From assembly GCA_024516155.1 (NCBI GenBank), contig JAJJXM010000051.1, positions 124,001 through 188,000 of the forward strand: 64,000 bases of DNA, written 5' to 3'. Within the stretch, counting starts at the first letter, position 1. The number at the start of each line of letters is the position of its first letter. Under the pieces are notes generated by a model. The model was given only the letters and a program-made list of their open reading frames with translations, searched no databases and had not been told where the DNA came from. Source of the DNA: Pyronema omphalodes (lineage: Eukaryota > Ascomycota > Pezizomycetes > Pezizales > Pyronemataceae). This document shows positions 12,804 through 25,392 of the stretch, piece by piece. Position numbers and translations under genes: made by a program.

Positions 12804-13314
12804 GACGCGTGTAGTGAGGATCGCGATGGGAGACTTCGTGAGAAGGTGACCTGTGGGTTAGCTACAGGGATAAGTGGCGCTAGTAAGCGAGGTGGCCGGA
12901 GTGGAATAGGGTTTTAAGTTGTACGGGAGTCACCAGTTGGCTGGATGAGATGGATAGTTACAATAATATTATGGGATGCATCGGATTGCAGATATTTTTT
13001 ATGATAAGAGGTGGTTTTTTGGAAAGTGAAAATGTAGCCTATATGGTCAGATAAGTGGTGACAAGTATGCATCCATAGCAGGATTCTGTGGTATTGCAAC
13101 GACCCAGCAGATAACACAGCTCAAATATATAATTATTGAAACGTCAAGCATTTAAGACAGCATAGATTAACAGGAAACGTCAAAATCTTTAGACCCAAAG
13201 CCTTCGTCAGAGATCAAAACCTGGTTAGAACACTCACGAAGGTCTCATCAGAAAGGCGACAAGATCGATGGGCAACACCTCAATCACAACCATTAATACT
13301 AATCAGATACAGAG

Positions 13315-13334
13315 CCCCCCCCCCCCCCCCCCCC
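13315..13334. repeat. poly-C run (20 bp) next to A-run
   Basis: Twenty consecutive C on the plus strand are followed directly by AAAG and nine A. It is one of eight similar runs in this window. Confidence 0.9.
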
Positions 13335-14689
13335 AAAGAAAAAAAAAATTGCTTGAAGATTAGCTATACGTAAGGATAATGAATTGTAATATTAATTACA
13401 TGTACTCATTATTGCAACCACCGTATTAGTATCATTATCAATATCACTATCTCAATATGTAGCTTCTAGTAGCTCTCACACTAATCACCGACCTCACAGT
13501 CTAAGCCGGCAATTTTTATGATAATTTTTATTAACCAGATAAACCATGCCCAAAATCCAAATTTCCCAATCATGGTATCTGCTATCCCAATTCCCCCAAG
13601 TCTCCATAAAATACAACGGAGATTAATATGTCTCAACCAACGAACAGATTTTGAATGGTGAGATCGTATTTGGTGTATTTAGAATCGTATATTCAAGAGG
13701 GTATGCTTGAGGTATTGTTGTATTTAACCATATGATATGTGACAAATTCCAGACCTCTTCAACCGACTCAAGATAAGCTGGATGATGGTAAATAAATATC
13801 CTGGTCATGATATCTCAACAAGCTGCGATGATACTGATAATACCAACCGTGGTGGCGAGCGAACACCCACCATCGAACTTCCTTCTTCTTCCTTCACACC
13901 AGCATATATCACATAGACCTTTTAACCGTGGCGGGTTGATAATACCACATACCCCGATAGCACCCTTTCCTTCTAACCCTTTCTTATTCATAGTAAACAA
14001 TCAGCCAAAAACATCAATACGATATACATCAGCCGTCAATCAATAGCTGTGGTAGACATCACTGTAGTAGATAACTTTTATTAAAACTTGACTAAAGCCC
14101 TCTCTAGACTAAAGCTCTCTAGTTAGCTCGATGGCCTGGTGGCTCGATGACCTCGTTGGTCTTGTGACCTTAGAGATGAAGTTGAGAGCACCATAGACTA
14201 TAGCACACATAAGGTTCGATCGATGGATGATATGGACGCTATGATAGTATAATTTGAGAGTATCTGGGGTAGGGCCGGTCTATGTATAGTATAGTATCTT
14301 CGTCGTGCACTAGCATATCGACGGGGTAGATATAATGTACTAGTATGGAGGAACTTACTTAGGACTTAGGGTTTCTTCAGCCCTATGAAGGTACGGCACG
14401 TCAGAGACTAATTGAAGGACTACGGGTTTTAGTTTTATGTAGTTCCATCTATCTTCGTGTATTCTACGGCGGGGGGGAGAGGGGGTGGCGTAAGTCGTTA
14501 TTCTGCTCAGTCGATAGTTTATCATGCATCATCATTTCATGATCCATCGACGGTTTATCATAGAATTGACAATGAATGTAGCATGACCACGACCACACCC
14601 ACGACACAGCACGATGCTCCAAAATCAATTGTCAATAGTTCATTGTCGATAGTGCAAAGTCCAATAATCCAAAAGTCCGGTTCCATCCT

Positions 14690-14945
14690 AATTCCACCTC
14701 CATCCCAATTCCACCCAGTTCCACCTCCATCCCAATCCCACCCCAAATCTCAATTCCATTCCCTAATTTCAATACCAATACCATTCCCACCCCCATCCCC
14801 AATTCCATTCCCACCCCCATCCCTAATTCCATTCCCACCCCCATCCCCAATTCCATCCCCATCTCCAGTTCCATCCCCATCTCCAGTTCCGTTCCCCAGC
14901 CCCCAAAACCCATTCCCCAGTTCCACTCCATCCCAATTCCATACC
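14690..14945. repeat. C-rich imperfect minisatellite
   Basis: Units of about 18-24 bp based on CCATCCCCAATTCCA and CCATTCCCACCCCCATCCC repeat imperfectly. The array is open in several frames on both strands (Pro/Ser/Phe-rich on plus, Gly/Met/Trp-rich on minus) because the unit lacks stops, so I do not call it coding. Confidence 0.8.
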
Positions 14946-15377
14946 AAAATTACAAAACAAACAAACGCTAAATCGACATGAAAAAACAGTCAAGCAGATC
15001 AAACAGTACTTTTCAACCTCAGTAAAGTAAAGTAATGAAGGAACGCAAAGGTTAGAGGTTAAATGAATCAAAAATCAAATAAAGTAAAAGCAAAGACCAA
15101 AACAAAATTCAAAGCAAAAGCACAGGAAAGCAAAATCCATCGACTCCCGACTCCCGACTCCCTACCACTGCCATCCTTATATCATTCCAAATCCCAAGTT
15201 CCAAATCCCAAAGTTCCAGCTCTTATCCATCCACCATAGCTAATAAACTAGCTAAAAGTAACATTAAAGGAATGTCATGACATCGCAAATCGAATCCAAG
15301 AAAGAGAAAACAAAAAAATCACCACTGTAGTTACCACTGTAGTCACCACTTAGCTCTTACTTCCTAGCAGTATTTCT

Positions 15378-16556
15378 CTAGTTGCTTGCTTCGCTGGCCT
15401 CACTCGCCTCACTCCCATCCAAAGAAGCGCTATCAATCTCAAATGGCGAAACCTCGAACACTCCCTCCTGTCTCCTATCAGGACTTGGGCTTCCCTCCCT
15501 CTCTCTATCTTCCTCTGGCTCACTCGACCAATCCAGTACACATCCAGGACTTCCAGGAGTCGACGGAGTCTTCAAAAGTTCACTCGACAGCGGACTAGGT
15601 TTCTTTTTCTGCGGGGTCTTAAACTCCATCGTAAACTCATACTGTCCAGCCCCCACCGTCTTCTTTGGAATCAATCCTATCGACTCCAATTCATCCTCTG
15701 CCATTTCCCTCAATGCTTCCCTTACCCCCTGTCGTCTCATCGGTCGCTCTGGTCTTGGCTGTCTATCAAGTCGCATGCTATTCGCCCGATCCCCTGCTGG
15801 AACGGAGAGCAACTCGGCCATACGTTCTGGTGCTATGTTTTCTTTTCCTAGTTCCTGTAGCTCGCTTCCGTCGTCATCACTCTCGTCGGAGATATATAAG
15901 GTGTGCGTTGAATGCTCCATAAGGTTTTGGAGGGTTTCTTCAGCAGAATCTTCGTAGATGCTGAAGGACCAGGATTCCCGGATGTCGGTTGCATCATTCA
16001 GCGACTCACAGGCAGCAGCAAGAGGAGCAACGGTGGGTTTTGGGCGGGTGATGGCAGCGGAGAGCAAGGCATCGATACTAGCAGGAGAGGAAGATCGTGG
16101 AGAAAATGATGGGGGGTCGATACGTTTTGATCTTCTGGCAATGGAGCGACGAGGGGAGATTCTAGTGGGAGAGATTTTTTTTGATGCAGTTGTAGTTGCT
16201 CCGGGTTTGGTAATTCCACGGAGGGATTTTGTGACGGATTTGGTTGCTGCTTGGTGAAGCTTTTCTGATAGTGCACCACCACCAATACCACTACCGCTAC
16301 CAGGGCTTTTCTTTATTAGCGTTGCTGATTTGGACTTAGAACCGGGAGCGACATTGGAGATTTCGGTTCCGAAGCTACGCTGGATCGCTTTTATGGTTGT
16401 GGTGGTTTTTGTCTCGAGGGTTTTTGATCGCTTTGTTGTGGGGCTCATAAAGAGGGGGGATGCTTGTTGTAAGGGGTGAGTGTTTTCGTCGGTTAGGTGC
16501 CGTTTGGAAACATTGACAGCTGGGTATGGATCTGTTGGGTGGAGATGTCTTAGCAT
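15378..16556 (-). CDS. disordered protein with KEN box, function unknown
   Basis: A single exon encodes 392 residues. The N-terminal third is basic and Ser/Thr/Lys-rich, with several SP/TP sites (SPTRISPRRS at 129-138, SFSPRSSSP at 150-158). Around 194-223 is a better-ordered acidic stretch (ESWSFSIYEDSAEETLQNLM), then DESDDDGSELQ and a perfect KEN box with following proline (GKENIAPE, KEN at 238-240). A predicted helix follows (VREALREMAEDELESIGLI, 278-296). TP and SP sites recur near 314, 331 and 334. KEN boxes mark substrates of APC/C and the CDK-like sites fit a cell-cycle protein, but I cannot name the family. An antisense open frame over the same DNA is a shadow. Confidence 0.75.
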   Translation of the reverse strand: MLRHLHPTDPYPAVNVSKRHLTDENTHPLQQASPLFMSPTTKRSKTLETKTTTTIKAIQRSFGTEISNVAPGSKSKSATLIKKSPGSGSGIGGGALSEKLHQAATKSVTKSLRGITKPGATTTASKKISPTRISPRRSIARRSKRIDPPSFSPRSSSPASIDALLSAAITRPKPTVAPLAAACESLNDATDIRESWSFSIYEDSAEETLQNLMEHSTHTLYISDESDDDGSELQELGKENIAPERMAELLSVPAGDRANSMRLDRQPRPERPMRRQGVREALREMAEDELESIGLIPKKTVGAGQYEFTMEFKTPQKKKPSPLSSELLKTPSTPGSPGCVLDWSSEPEEDREREGSPSPDRRQEGVFEVSPFEIDSASLDGSEASEASEASN

Positions 16557-19038
16557 TGCTATTGTATTGGATTTCGCTCTGAAGTTGCTCTATTAATTGT
16601 GTATGCTGAGGATATAAATCTTGTATCGGTAATATGTATCGCTATTCTTGGTTTCGCTACTCTGCAATGCTGAGTGCTGTGTGGTGCTGTGGGTTGGGAA
16701 ATACAAGGTGGCTGGGGGGTAGGAGCCCTCCGCACCACCGTTCATGAGCATTCACCCGATGGCTAATTGGCTTGGGGCTTGGTAAAGAAACGCCGGAAGC
16801 GATAAAACGACGCTAAATAGCTAAAACGAACAGAAAACCAGGAAAAATGAACGGATGGCTTACAACTATCTCGGTTAAGTAGAGAATTGGTTCCTCGGAC
16901 TCGGTTCGACTTCATCGGTTTGACGGGTGATAGATGGTGTCGTTGAGATGGCGAGCCGAGAAGAAGTATCGAAGACGACATTTTGACAGTTCCGTGGACA
17001 GAGTTGTCGACACGCAAAGGGAGGCGAATTGTTGGGATAGATAACGCTGAAACGGATGTTTGTAGAGCGGGCGCTTGGTAAGGATGGAGAAGAACGGACG
17101 CAACGCAATCTTTCGATAAAGAATATACTTTCCGTTGGCAAAAAAGTTCCTGCCGTGTCGTTGTTCTGATGGTAACCAGCACACAGCACTCGATGAAGAT
17201 GGACTGAGGGCGTGAGGATTGGAATGGTGGGTGGGGGGATTTGATCTTTCTGGGGGGATGGGAGGTACTATTTAGAAGCCACACCTGCGGATATGGAACC
17301 CCCCTTGGCCTCACTGCGTGCACAAGCTGATAGACCTCAGGGTGGGTGGGCGTCAACGGACACTGGATGAGAGTAATGAAGCCGAATTTCAAAGGCTAGA
17401 TACTCGAGATTCTACATACCCAAACTGGAAGATGGTACGTATGAAGTAGAGGGTGGTTGTAAGAGGCCAGAGCAGAATGATGGGCATATAGTACCGGTAC
17501 CATATTCCAGCGACCACACCCACCTCGCGCTCGCTTCGGTGACCGCGTACAGCAGTTACCATCCTACTCTATTCCTCCCCTCCTGATCTCCACACCAACA
17601 ACCTCAATACAATACCCGCTCAACATGCGATATCGATGCCTTGCAGAATCTGAGGAGACGAATTAGAATGCCAGAATATAAAACATTTTGTGGTAGATTG
17701 CTACACATCATGGCGAGAACCGAAACGCTCAGTAGCACAAAAAGTGAGCAGCTTCATCAAAGGTTCTCGTCACCTATATCCTCGACCATTCATAGTTGCA
17801 CCCCCCCGCATTTCCTCCGATCGATTATGAACGAAGCTTGCATCTGGATTCTAATTCTGCAACCCCACTTGGGTGAGCTCGAATCTGCATCACACGACCA
17901 TCATTATGCTGCAGTTGCAGTCCAGGAATATTCTAAAGCGCCTGGTAGGCAGGTCTTATTTTGAAACTCTACTCGGGCTAGACACTATGTGAGGTATAAA
18001 GATAGACAACTCAGTTATTCCCAGGCTCTCCCACCTCGTTTCTACTGTTGTCTAACCCGGCTGCTGTAGCGGATTCTTCGGAATAGGTTGTCCTGGTGAT
18101 TCTTTGATGTTCATTATGCCAGTTGAAGCTGTTGACTATTCATTCGTCGATAGTTAGAGCTACCAGTGACCACGATCATACAAACGTTGTCTCAAAGCTT
18201 CATTAAGTGCATCATATTTTTACACGTGTGTGTAACCTTCTCTGTGGTAAAGCAGTATTTAAAGTACAGCGAACCGAGAGCTGCAGAAGAAACGATGGAG
18301 TCGGGTCGGAATTGTTGGTCTAAATGTGCGTGGAATAGAGGCTGTTGACGTAGGTGCAGCAAAGCGAGGCAGTTGTTGGATCAAACAGGTACTTTACCGA
18401 GCATAGACTGTCACTCGAACTACACGTGATGCCTCATGTGAGTGCTAAGCGGTTGGTGCGAGGCTACTCAACTCTAGTTTTGTGTCCTGACAACGAATCC
18501 GCTGTCAGTCTCGATCCATCTACACTGTCCGTCGTGTCTGTCCATCCAACAGCTCACTGTGCCTGTCCCGCCATAGCTGTACAGATATCCACCAGCTCGC
18601 TACTGTCTGTCTGGCTGCCTCGAACTTTCTCGGGAGCTGTCATGCCGCTGCCTGCACACCGGACGCTCCGTGAACATCATGACGCTAACATATACGCGGG
18701 AGCACTTAATTCTTATTCGAGACCAAACTCCATCGAAAAGCTGCCGAGTCTCGACCCTCACCGACTTCTCCTCCGATCCAAAATCTTTTGCTCGCCTCAA
18801 CCCGATGAGCCCCAAGTTTAAGCCGTCCGTTAAACGCCACTTCCAAGCCTCCGAGGACGAGGATTTCCTGGTAGCACATGCTAGTGTAAATCACCGATGA
18901 TCACGCGTCTGGTTTAGGGTTGGAAAAAATTGCTAGTGCGCGGTGAGGTGATATGAGATGCCCCTCTTCGCCCCGCTATCGGCGCAGAAGCCCCTCCATC
19001 TCACCAAAAACACCATCACCAATTTTCTCGACGCAGGA
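16557..19038. other. intergenic, divergent promoter region, about 2.5 kb
   Basis: It lies between the divergent KEN-box gene and ADE6. Short open frames on the minus strand at 16763-17392 and on the plus strand at 18354-18821 have no recognisable domains or good splice structure. An ATG at 18958 is in frame with ADE6 (see findings). Confidence 0.5.
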
Positions 19039-22000
19039 ATGGCCTCCTCCGCCGAGTTCCTGGCCCTCCCAGGTTCCCCCGCATACTCGCCTTTCCGCTT
19101 GGCTGAGTTGAAGGAGTCTCTCAATGCGTCATTGGGTGACGGACCTAAGGTTACTGAGGTCCGCTCCATTCACGTGCACTACGTCAACGGCAAGAACGAG
19201 GCTGCTCTTGCGCAGTTGAAGCAAACCGACTCTGAGGAGCGCAAGATCTTGGACAAGCTTTTGGTCTACGGAATCAAGACCTCTGAGCTCGGATACGACG
19301 ACGAGACCCAGACTTTGGTCAAGTCCCTTGCTGGATTGGACATTAACGATGGAAAGACCAGATTGGTTCTCTACGTTGTTCCCCGCAAGGGAACCATTAC
19401 TCCTTGGTCCTCCAAGGCAACCTCCATTGCTGCTGTCTGTGGACTTGGAGACTTCGTCCAGCGCATCGAGCGTGGTGTCTTGATTTCTCTTGTCTTTGAC
19501 GGAGAGTACAAGAACGTTGCTGGACCCTACCCTTTCGCGGATGCCCTCCACGACCGCATGACTGAGGTAATATATCCGCTAAGCTTTTCACACCTTAAAT
19601 TTACTAACTGCGTTATTACAGACCCTCGAGGCCAACCCTCCCGCCTTTGACTCTCTCTTTGGCACCCACGCTCCTCTCCCCGTTGGACAGGTCGACCTCA
19701 TCTCCGATAACGCCACCCCCCGCGCTTCTCTCGAGGCCGCCAACAAGAGCCTTGGACTTGCTCTTGACAACTCTGAGATTGATTACCTTCTCGAGGCTTT
19801 CTCCAAGACCGGAGCTTGTCCCCGTAACCCCTACGATGTTGAGCTTTTCATGTTCGCTCAGGTCAACTCTGAGCACTGTCGTCACAAGCAGTTCAACGCC
19901 TCATGGACCATTGACGGAGAGGAGAAGCCCCACTCTCTTTTCTCCATGATCAGAAACACCCACAAGATCAGCCCTGAGTACACCATCTCCGCCTACTCTG
20001 ACAACGCTGCCGTTCTTGAGGGTAACGAGGGAGTCTTCTGGGCGCCCAACCCCAAGACTAACGTCTGGGAGGCCACCAAGGAGGATGTCTACATTGTCAC
20101 TAAGGTCGAGACCCACAACCACCCCACCGCCGTTTCTCCCTTCCCCGGAGCTGCTACTGGATCTGGAGGAGAGATCCGTGACGAGGGTGCCGTCGGACGT
20201 GGATCTAAGCCCAAGGCCGGTCTCTCTGGATTCAACGTTTCCGATATGTTGATTCCTGGACACGTCCAGCCCTGGGAGCTCGATGTTGGAAAGCCCAACC
20301 ACATTGCTTCTCCCTTGGACATTATGCTTGAGGCTCCTATTGGATCTGCTGCTTTCAACAACGAGTTCGGACGTCCTTGCACTCTTGGATACTTCCGTAC
20401 TCTTACCACCTCCGTCGATGCCAACGGAGAGGAGGAGATCCGTGGATACCACAAGCCCATCATGATTGCTGGAGGTCTTGGAACTGTCCGTCCCATCCAC
20501 GCCATGAAGCTGGCTGGTCTCATTGAGCCTGGCGCGTACCTCATTGTTCTTGGAGGACCCGCCATGTTGATTGGTCTTGGAGGAGGAGCTGCTTCTTCCA
20601 TCACTTCCGGAGAGGGATCTGTTGACTTGGACTTTGCTTCCGTTCAGCGTGGAAACCCTGAGCAGCAGCGCCGTGCCCAGATGGTTATCGACGCCTGTGT
20701 TGCTCTTGGAAAGGATTCCCCCATCCGTTCCATTCACGACGTCGGTGCCGGAGGACTCTCCAACGCTCTCCCCGAGCTCGTCCACGATGCCGGTCTTGGA
20801 GCTACTTTCGAGCTCCGTGAGGTTGACAGCGCCGACAAGGGTATGAGCCCTCTTCAGATTTGGTGTTGCGAGGCTCAGGAACGTTACGTTATGGCTGTCT
20901 CCGAGGATGGATTGAAGACCTTTGAGACCATTGCCAAGCGTGAGCGTTGTGGTTTCTCCGTTGTTGGACGTGCTGAGGGAGGAAAGGAGGAGGACCAGAG
21001 ATTGGTTCTTAAGGACCGGGACTCCAAGGAGAACCCCAAGGTCATCGACCTTCCCATGAGCACTCTCTTCGGAAAGCCCCCCAAGATGAAGCGTAACGTT
21101 GAGAGCCGCAAGTTGGCTCTTCCTGAGTTTGACAACTCCCTTAAGACCTACATCCCCGAGGTTTCGGAAGACAAGGCTGTCAACGAGGCTGTTGACCGCA
21201 TTATGCACCTTCCCGCTGTTGGATCCAAGTCTTTCTTGATCACCATTGGAGACCGTACCGTTACTGGTCTTATCACTCGTGACCAGATGGTTGGTCCTTG
21301 GCAGGTCCCCGTTTCCGACGTTGCCGTTACCGCTACCGCCCTCGTCGAGAACATCCGCACTGGAGAGGCTATGGCCATGGGAGAGAAGCCCACTTTGGCT
21401 CTGATTTCCCCTGCTGCTTCCGCCCGCATGGCCGTTGCTGAGTCCCTCATGAACTTGATTGCCGCCGATGTTCAGGACAGCATCTCCCGTGTCCGTCTCT
21501 CCGCCAACTGGATGGCCGCCGGAAACCACCCCGGTGAGGGTGCCGCCCTCTACGAGGCCGTTGAGGCCATCGGAATGGACCTTTGCCCCAAGCTTGGAAT
21601 TTCCATTCCCGTCGGAAAGGATTCCATGTCTATGAAGATGAAGTGGAACGACAACGGTGCCAACAAGGAGGTTACCGCCCCTATCTCCCTCGTCATCACC
21701 GCTTTCGTCGCCGTTGAGGACACCACCAAGACCTGGACTCCTCAGCTCAAGCGTATTGATGGATCCAAGCTCGTCTTTGTTGACCTTGCCAAGCGCAACA
21801 TGGCTATGGGAGGATCTGCTATCGCCCAGGTCTTCAAGCAGGTTGGAAACGCCGCTCCTGATGTACACGACGTTGCCGAGTTCAAGGCCTTCTTCGACGC
21901 CTGCAGACAGGCTCGCAAGTCTGGACTCGTTGAGGCTTACCACGACCGTTCCGACGGAGGTCTCTTCACTACCATTGCCGAGATGGCTTTCGCCGGACGT

Positions 22001-23215
22001 GTTGGTGTTGATGTTGACATTACCGGATACGCCAAGTCCGCTGCCGTCTCTGACGTTGTTCCCGCTCTCTTCAACGAGGAGCTTGGAGCTGTCTTCCAGG
22101 TCCGCGAGTCCATGCTCGCTGCCTTCACCAGCACCTTCACTGCTGCCGGTGTCTCCAAGGACTCTATCCTCACCATCGGTACCGTCAAGCCCGTCTCCGC
22201 TGGCCAGGACATCACCTTTACCGCTCACGGATCCACCGTCTTCTCCCAGGCCCGTGGAACCCTTCAGCAGGCTTGGGCCTCTACCTCCTACGCCATGCAG
22301 CGTCTCCGTGACAACCCTGCCTGTGCCGACTCCGAGTTCGCCGCTATCCTCGATGACGCCGACCCCGGTCTCTCCTACAACCTCACCTTCAACCCCACTT
22401 CCGTTCTCCCCGCTCCTAACACCACTCGTCCTCGTGTTGCTATCCTTCGTGAGCAGGGTGTCAACTCCCACGCTGAGATGGCTTTCGCATTCAACTTGGC
22501 TGGATTCGAGCCTGTTGACGTTCACATGACCGACATTATCGAGCGTCGTGTCTCCCTCGCCGACTTCAAGGGTCTCGCCGCCTGTGGAGGTTTCTCCTAC
22601 GGAGACGTTCTTGGAGCTGGTGCCGGATGGGCTCACTCTGTCATGCTCCACCCCGATACCCGCAAGGAGTTCCAGAGCTTCTTCGAGCGTCCTGACACCT
22701 TCGCTCTCGGAGTCTGCAACGGATGTCAGTTCTTCTCTCGTCTGAAGGACCTTATCCCCGGTGCTGAGGACTGGCCTTCTTTCGAGCGTAACGAGGGTGA
22801 GCAGTACGAGGCCCGTATGTGCATGGTTACCTTGTCCTCTTCCGAGGCTGCTCCCTCTGTTTTCGTTGACAAGATCGCTGGATCTTCCCTTCCTATTGCT
22901 GTTGCTCACGGTGAGGGTCGTGCTGTCTTCTCTGAGCCTGCTCACCTTGAGTCCCTTGAGGCTCGTGGTGGTGTCGTGGTCAGATATGTCGACAACTACG
23001 GAAAGCAGACTGAGAGATACCCCTTCAACCCTAACGGTTCTCCTAACGGTATTGCTGGTGTTCAGTCTAAGTCTGGAAGAGTTCTTGCGATGATGCCTCA
23101 TCCTGAGAGAACTGTCTTGGCCGGTACTGGATCTTGGGTTCCTCAGGGCTTGGACAAGGAGAGAGTCGGTGCTTGGACCGCGTTGTTCCGTGGTGCTAGA
23201 AACTGGGTTAACTAG
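19039..23215 (+). CDS. ADE6: phosphoribosylformylglycinamidine synthase
   Basis: This cytosolic enzyme makes FGAM from FGAR, glutamine and ATP, the fourth step of purine synthesis. Two exons, 19039-19566 and 19622-23215, encode 1373 residues, close to yeast Ade6 (1358). Domain order is an N-terminal PurS-like part, a linker, two AIRS-type ATP-binding halves and a C-terminal class I glutaminase. Visible motifs are [18 protein letters not shown] (about 250-270), [24 protein letters not shown]-like [10 protein letters not shown] and [10 protein letters not shown]. The glutaminase shows GVCNGCQFF (nucleophile Cys near 1208) and MMPHPERT (His/Glu). The start follows the conserved [19 protein letters not shown]; an in-frame ATG lies 27 codons upstream, but the cgcag just before 19039 could be a leader-intron acceptor. 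Strong codon bias suggests high expression. Confidence 0.97.
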
Positions 23216-24940
23216 ATATGATATATCTGGTTGGATCTCGGTTTCGTAAGGAGGTTTTAAAAAAGATTGGATTTAGGGGACGGGATGAGGAAAAAGGTTG
23301 GGCATAATGTAACATTTGGCGTTAAGGGAAGGGGACGGATAGGGATAGGAAAATTTATTGTAGATATTTTGCGACTTTATGCATTGCTGTTTTTTTTTTT
23401 TCCTTTGTTTGTTTGGGGTTTATTTAGAATATTCAAAAAGAAGTTGCTTCTCTACTTACTTGCTTGCTTGCTTGGTACTCTTTGTGAATTTTGAGTTTTT
23501 TTTTTTTTGATCGTGTGCGTTTTTTCTTTTATATCCTATACGCAACATATAGCACCAGTTGCTTCTACATACGTTATAACGAATTCAGGTTGCATCATAA
23601 AATATGACTCGGTGTGCGTGTGGAAATTCTCATCATTAAAAACTTCACCGCTTTTCATACTCTACATATTTATCAACATTACCTCCAACGCCTTCACGTA
23701 ATTGTACCCAAAAATCCACAATCGTAGCTGATATTTATTGCTTGTGCTTCAACACTATTATTTACAACATCATTACATATAACATCATTACACCCGATAT
23801 AGTGGTCTGTGGAAATGGGTATTGAAAAATCTTGAAATATTTAGGATTTTGCTTTGCATCCTTGGTACCTGCTCCTTGCTCCTTGCTCTTGGGTTCTGGG
23901 ATCATTGCGTCATTGGATTGTTGGATTATTGGATCGTTGAAGAGATTTTCGTAGGTGCTTGGTGTTTAGTGTTTGGGAGGTATGGGCATATAGGGATATG
24001 GGGATAGGGATATCAGGATATCATTCAAGTCTCGACAGTCGACAGTCGATAGTCGACAGTTGTGTTGTTGACAGTTGACTTATTTACTCCGAAGCTCCGA
24101 TATACGCTGTATTTAGTACCAGGAACCACGAGTCGATGTCGACGTCGCCTCCGTGATGGTGAACTTCGTCCTATATAGTTTGCAAGCCTAAGCCTCGGTC
24201 ATCATATTATTAAAGTTAATAAAGACTCCTTATCTATAATTAAACCGGCAGAGGGGTTTATTTGCGACAATATTTTTCACATCATGAGTTAAGCAACTAA
24301 TAATAAAGTCATTATTTAACGCATGGAATACCATCGAACACGATCCCCTTGTCTGTCGGCATATTTCATGGACAAAATTTTGGCGCGTCGCAACCGGCGC
24401 CCCCAAGTAAAAACATAACCTTAACCCTGGCATCGCCGCCGATCAACATCGTCCAGAGACCTAATTTTTGAGCGTTATTATGATATTTGTACATTTCCCG
24501 CTCCTTTTGACCAAATATCCTTCCGTTGCCATCTAAATTGGCCGTTGGTGTTGGCCGTTGGTGCTGGCAGGAAGGAATCATGATGTTGTTATTGCTTGTG
24601 TAACCTTGTACTACCAAACTCATTTTGTCCATGAAAACGGACAAGGGGATACAACACAACACAACACAATACCATTAGGTAATCCTTTCCAAAAAAATAA
24701 AGTAGTAATGATTTATTGAACATTGAATGTTAAATTGATTGATTACATGTCATAAAAGAAATATAAGAAATACATACATATGAAATACGTTACGCCATTA
24801 AAAAAACAAAAGAAAACCTGTGAATGAATGCTTGATGATATCCCGTGTCCCTTATTCCTTATTCCTTACTCCTTATTCCGAAATCCTTATTCCTAATCCT
24901 GCTTTAATCCATCCATATACATATCCATGTCCTCATCCAT

Positions 24941-24992
24941 ATCCATATCCTTATCCATATCCATATCCATATCCATATCCATATCCTTATCC
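24941..24992. repeat. CCATAT hexanucleotide microsatellite
   Basis: Tandem ATATCC units with a few CCTTATCC variants. Decayed copies extend left to about 24911. Confidence 0.85.
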
Positions 24993-25225
24993 AAATTCAG
25001 ATCCTTATCCAGATGCAAATTCCTCGAATTCCTTCGAATTTCTTCGATTTAATGGTGTGGTGATTGATATAGCCATAATTTTCCACATTTTCCTGGTCCT
25101 TCGTAATCCTTTGTGGTCCTTCGTGGTTTCTCCGATGACTACTGGTGGATGATAACTTCCATGTAGCGCTAGTTGGAGTTGTGAATTGTAGTAACGTCCG
25201 TGACTCCATAATTCCCCTATTGCGC

Positions 25226-25226
<1 letters not shown>

Positions 25227-25260
<34 letters not shown>

Positions 25261-25270
25261 CCCCCCCCCC
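25227..25270. repeat. poly-A (30) then poly-C (11) run
   Basis: Thirty A from 25227 are followed by GAA and eleven C. It lies 120 bp downstream of the stop of the gene at 25393 (read leftwards). Confidence 0.9.
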
Positions 25271-25392
25271 GAAATCCATAACCAATTTCTACTGTCCTGT
25301 TCCTTTTCCTGAAACCTCAAAAAGAATCTCCAGCGCATTTTTCCAAGCTTTCCAAGCTTCCCAAGCTTCCTGAACACCCCATAGCCACTCCA

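Larger units (their letters stand above)
12804..15377. other. intergenic, about 2.6 kb
   Basis: It contains a 20-bp C-run (13315-13334) followed by an A-run, and an imperfect C-rich minisatellite at 14690-14945. No open frame with recognisable protein was found. The right end is the 3' flank of the gene at 15378. Confidence 0.5.
23216..25392. other. convergent intergenic region, about 2.2 kb
   Basis: These are the 3' flanks of ADE6 and of the gene at 25393. It is T-rich right after ADE6, with T-runs at about 23390 and 23495. It holds a CCATAT hexamer array at 24941-24992 and a 30-bp A-run plus C-run at 25227-25270. Minus-strand open frames at 24230-24662 have no recognisable domain. Confidence 0.5.

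Noticed and set aside
14457..14981. 174-codon Pro/Ser-rich plus-strand frame
   Set aside because: It consists mostly of an imperfect C-rich tandem repeat open in several frames on both strands; no unique protein-like part.
15382..15957. 191-codon plus-strand frame
   Set aside because: It is antisense to the KEN-box gene and shaped by that gene's codon use.
16763..17392. 209-codon minus-strand frame upstream of the KEN-box gene
   Set aside because: Composition is mixed with no domain, three overlapping minus-strand frames compete, and there is no splice or family support.
24230..24662. Possible retroelement fragment on minus
   Set aside because: Some word-like stretches looked protein-like, but no reverse transcriptase, integrase or gag motif and no LTR could be found.
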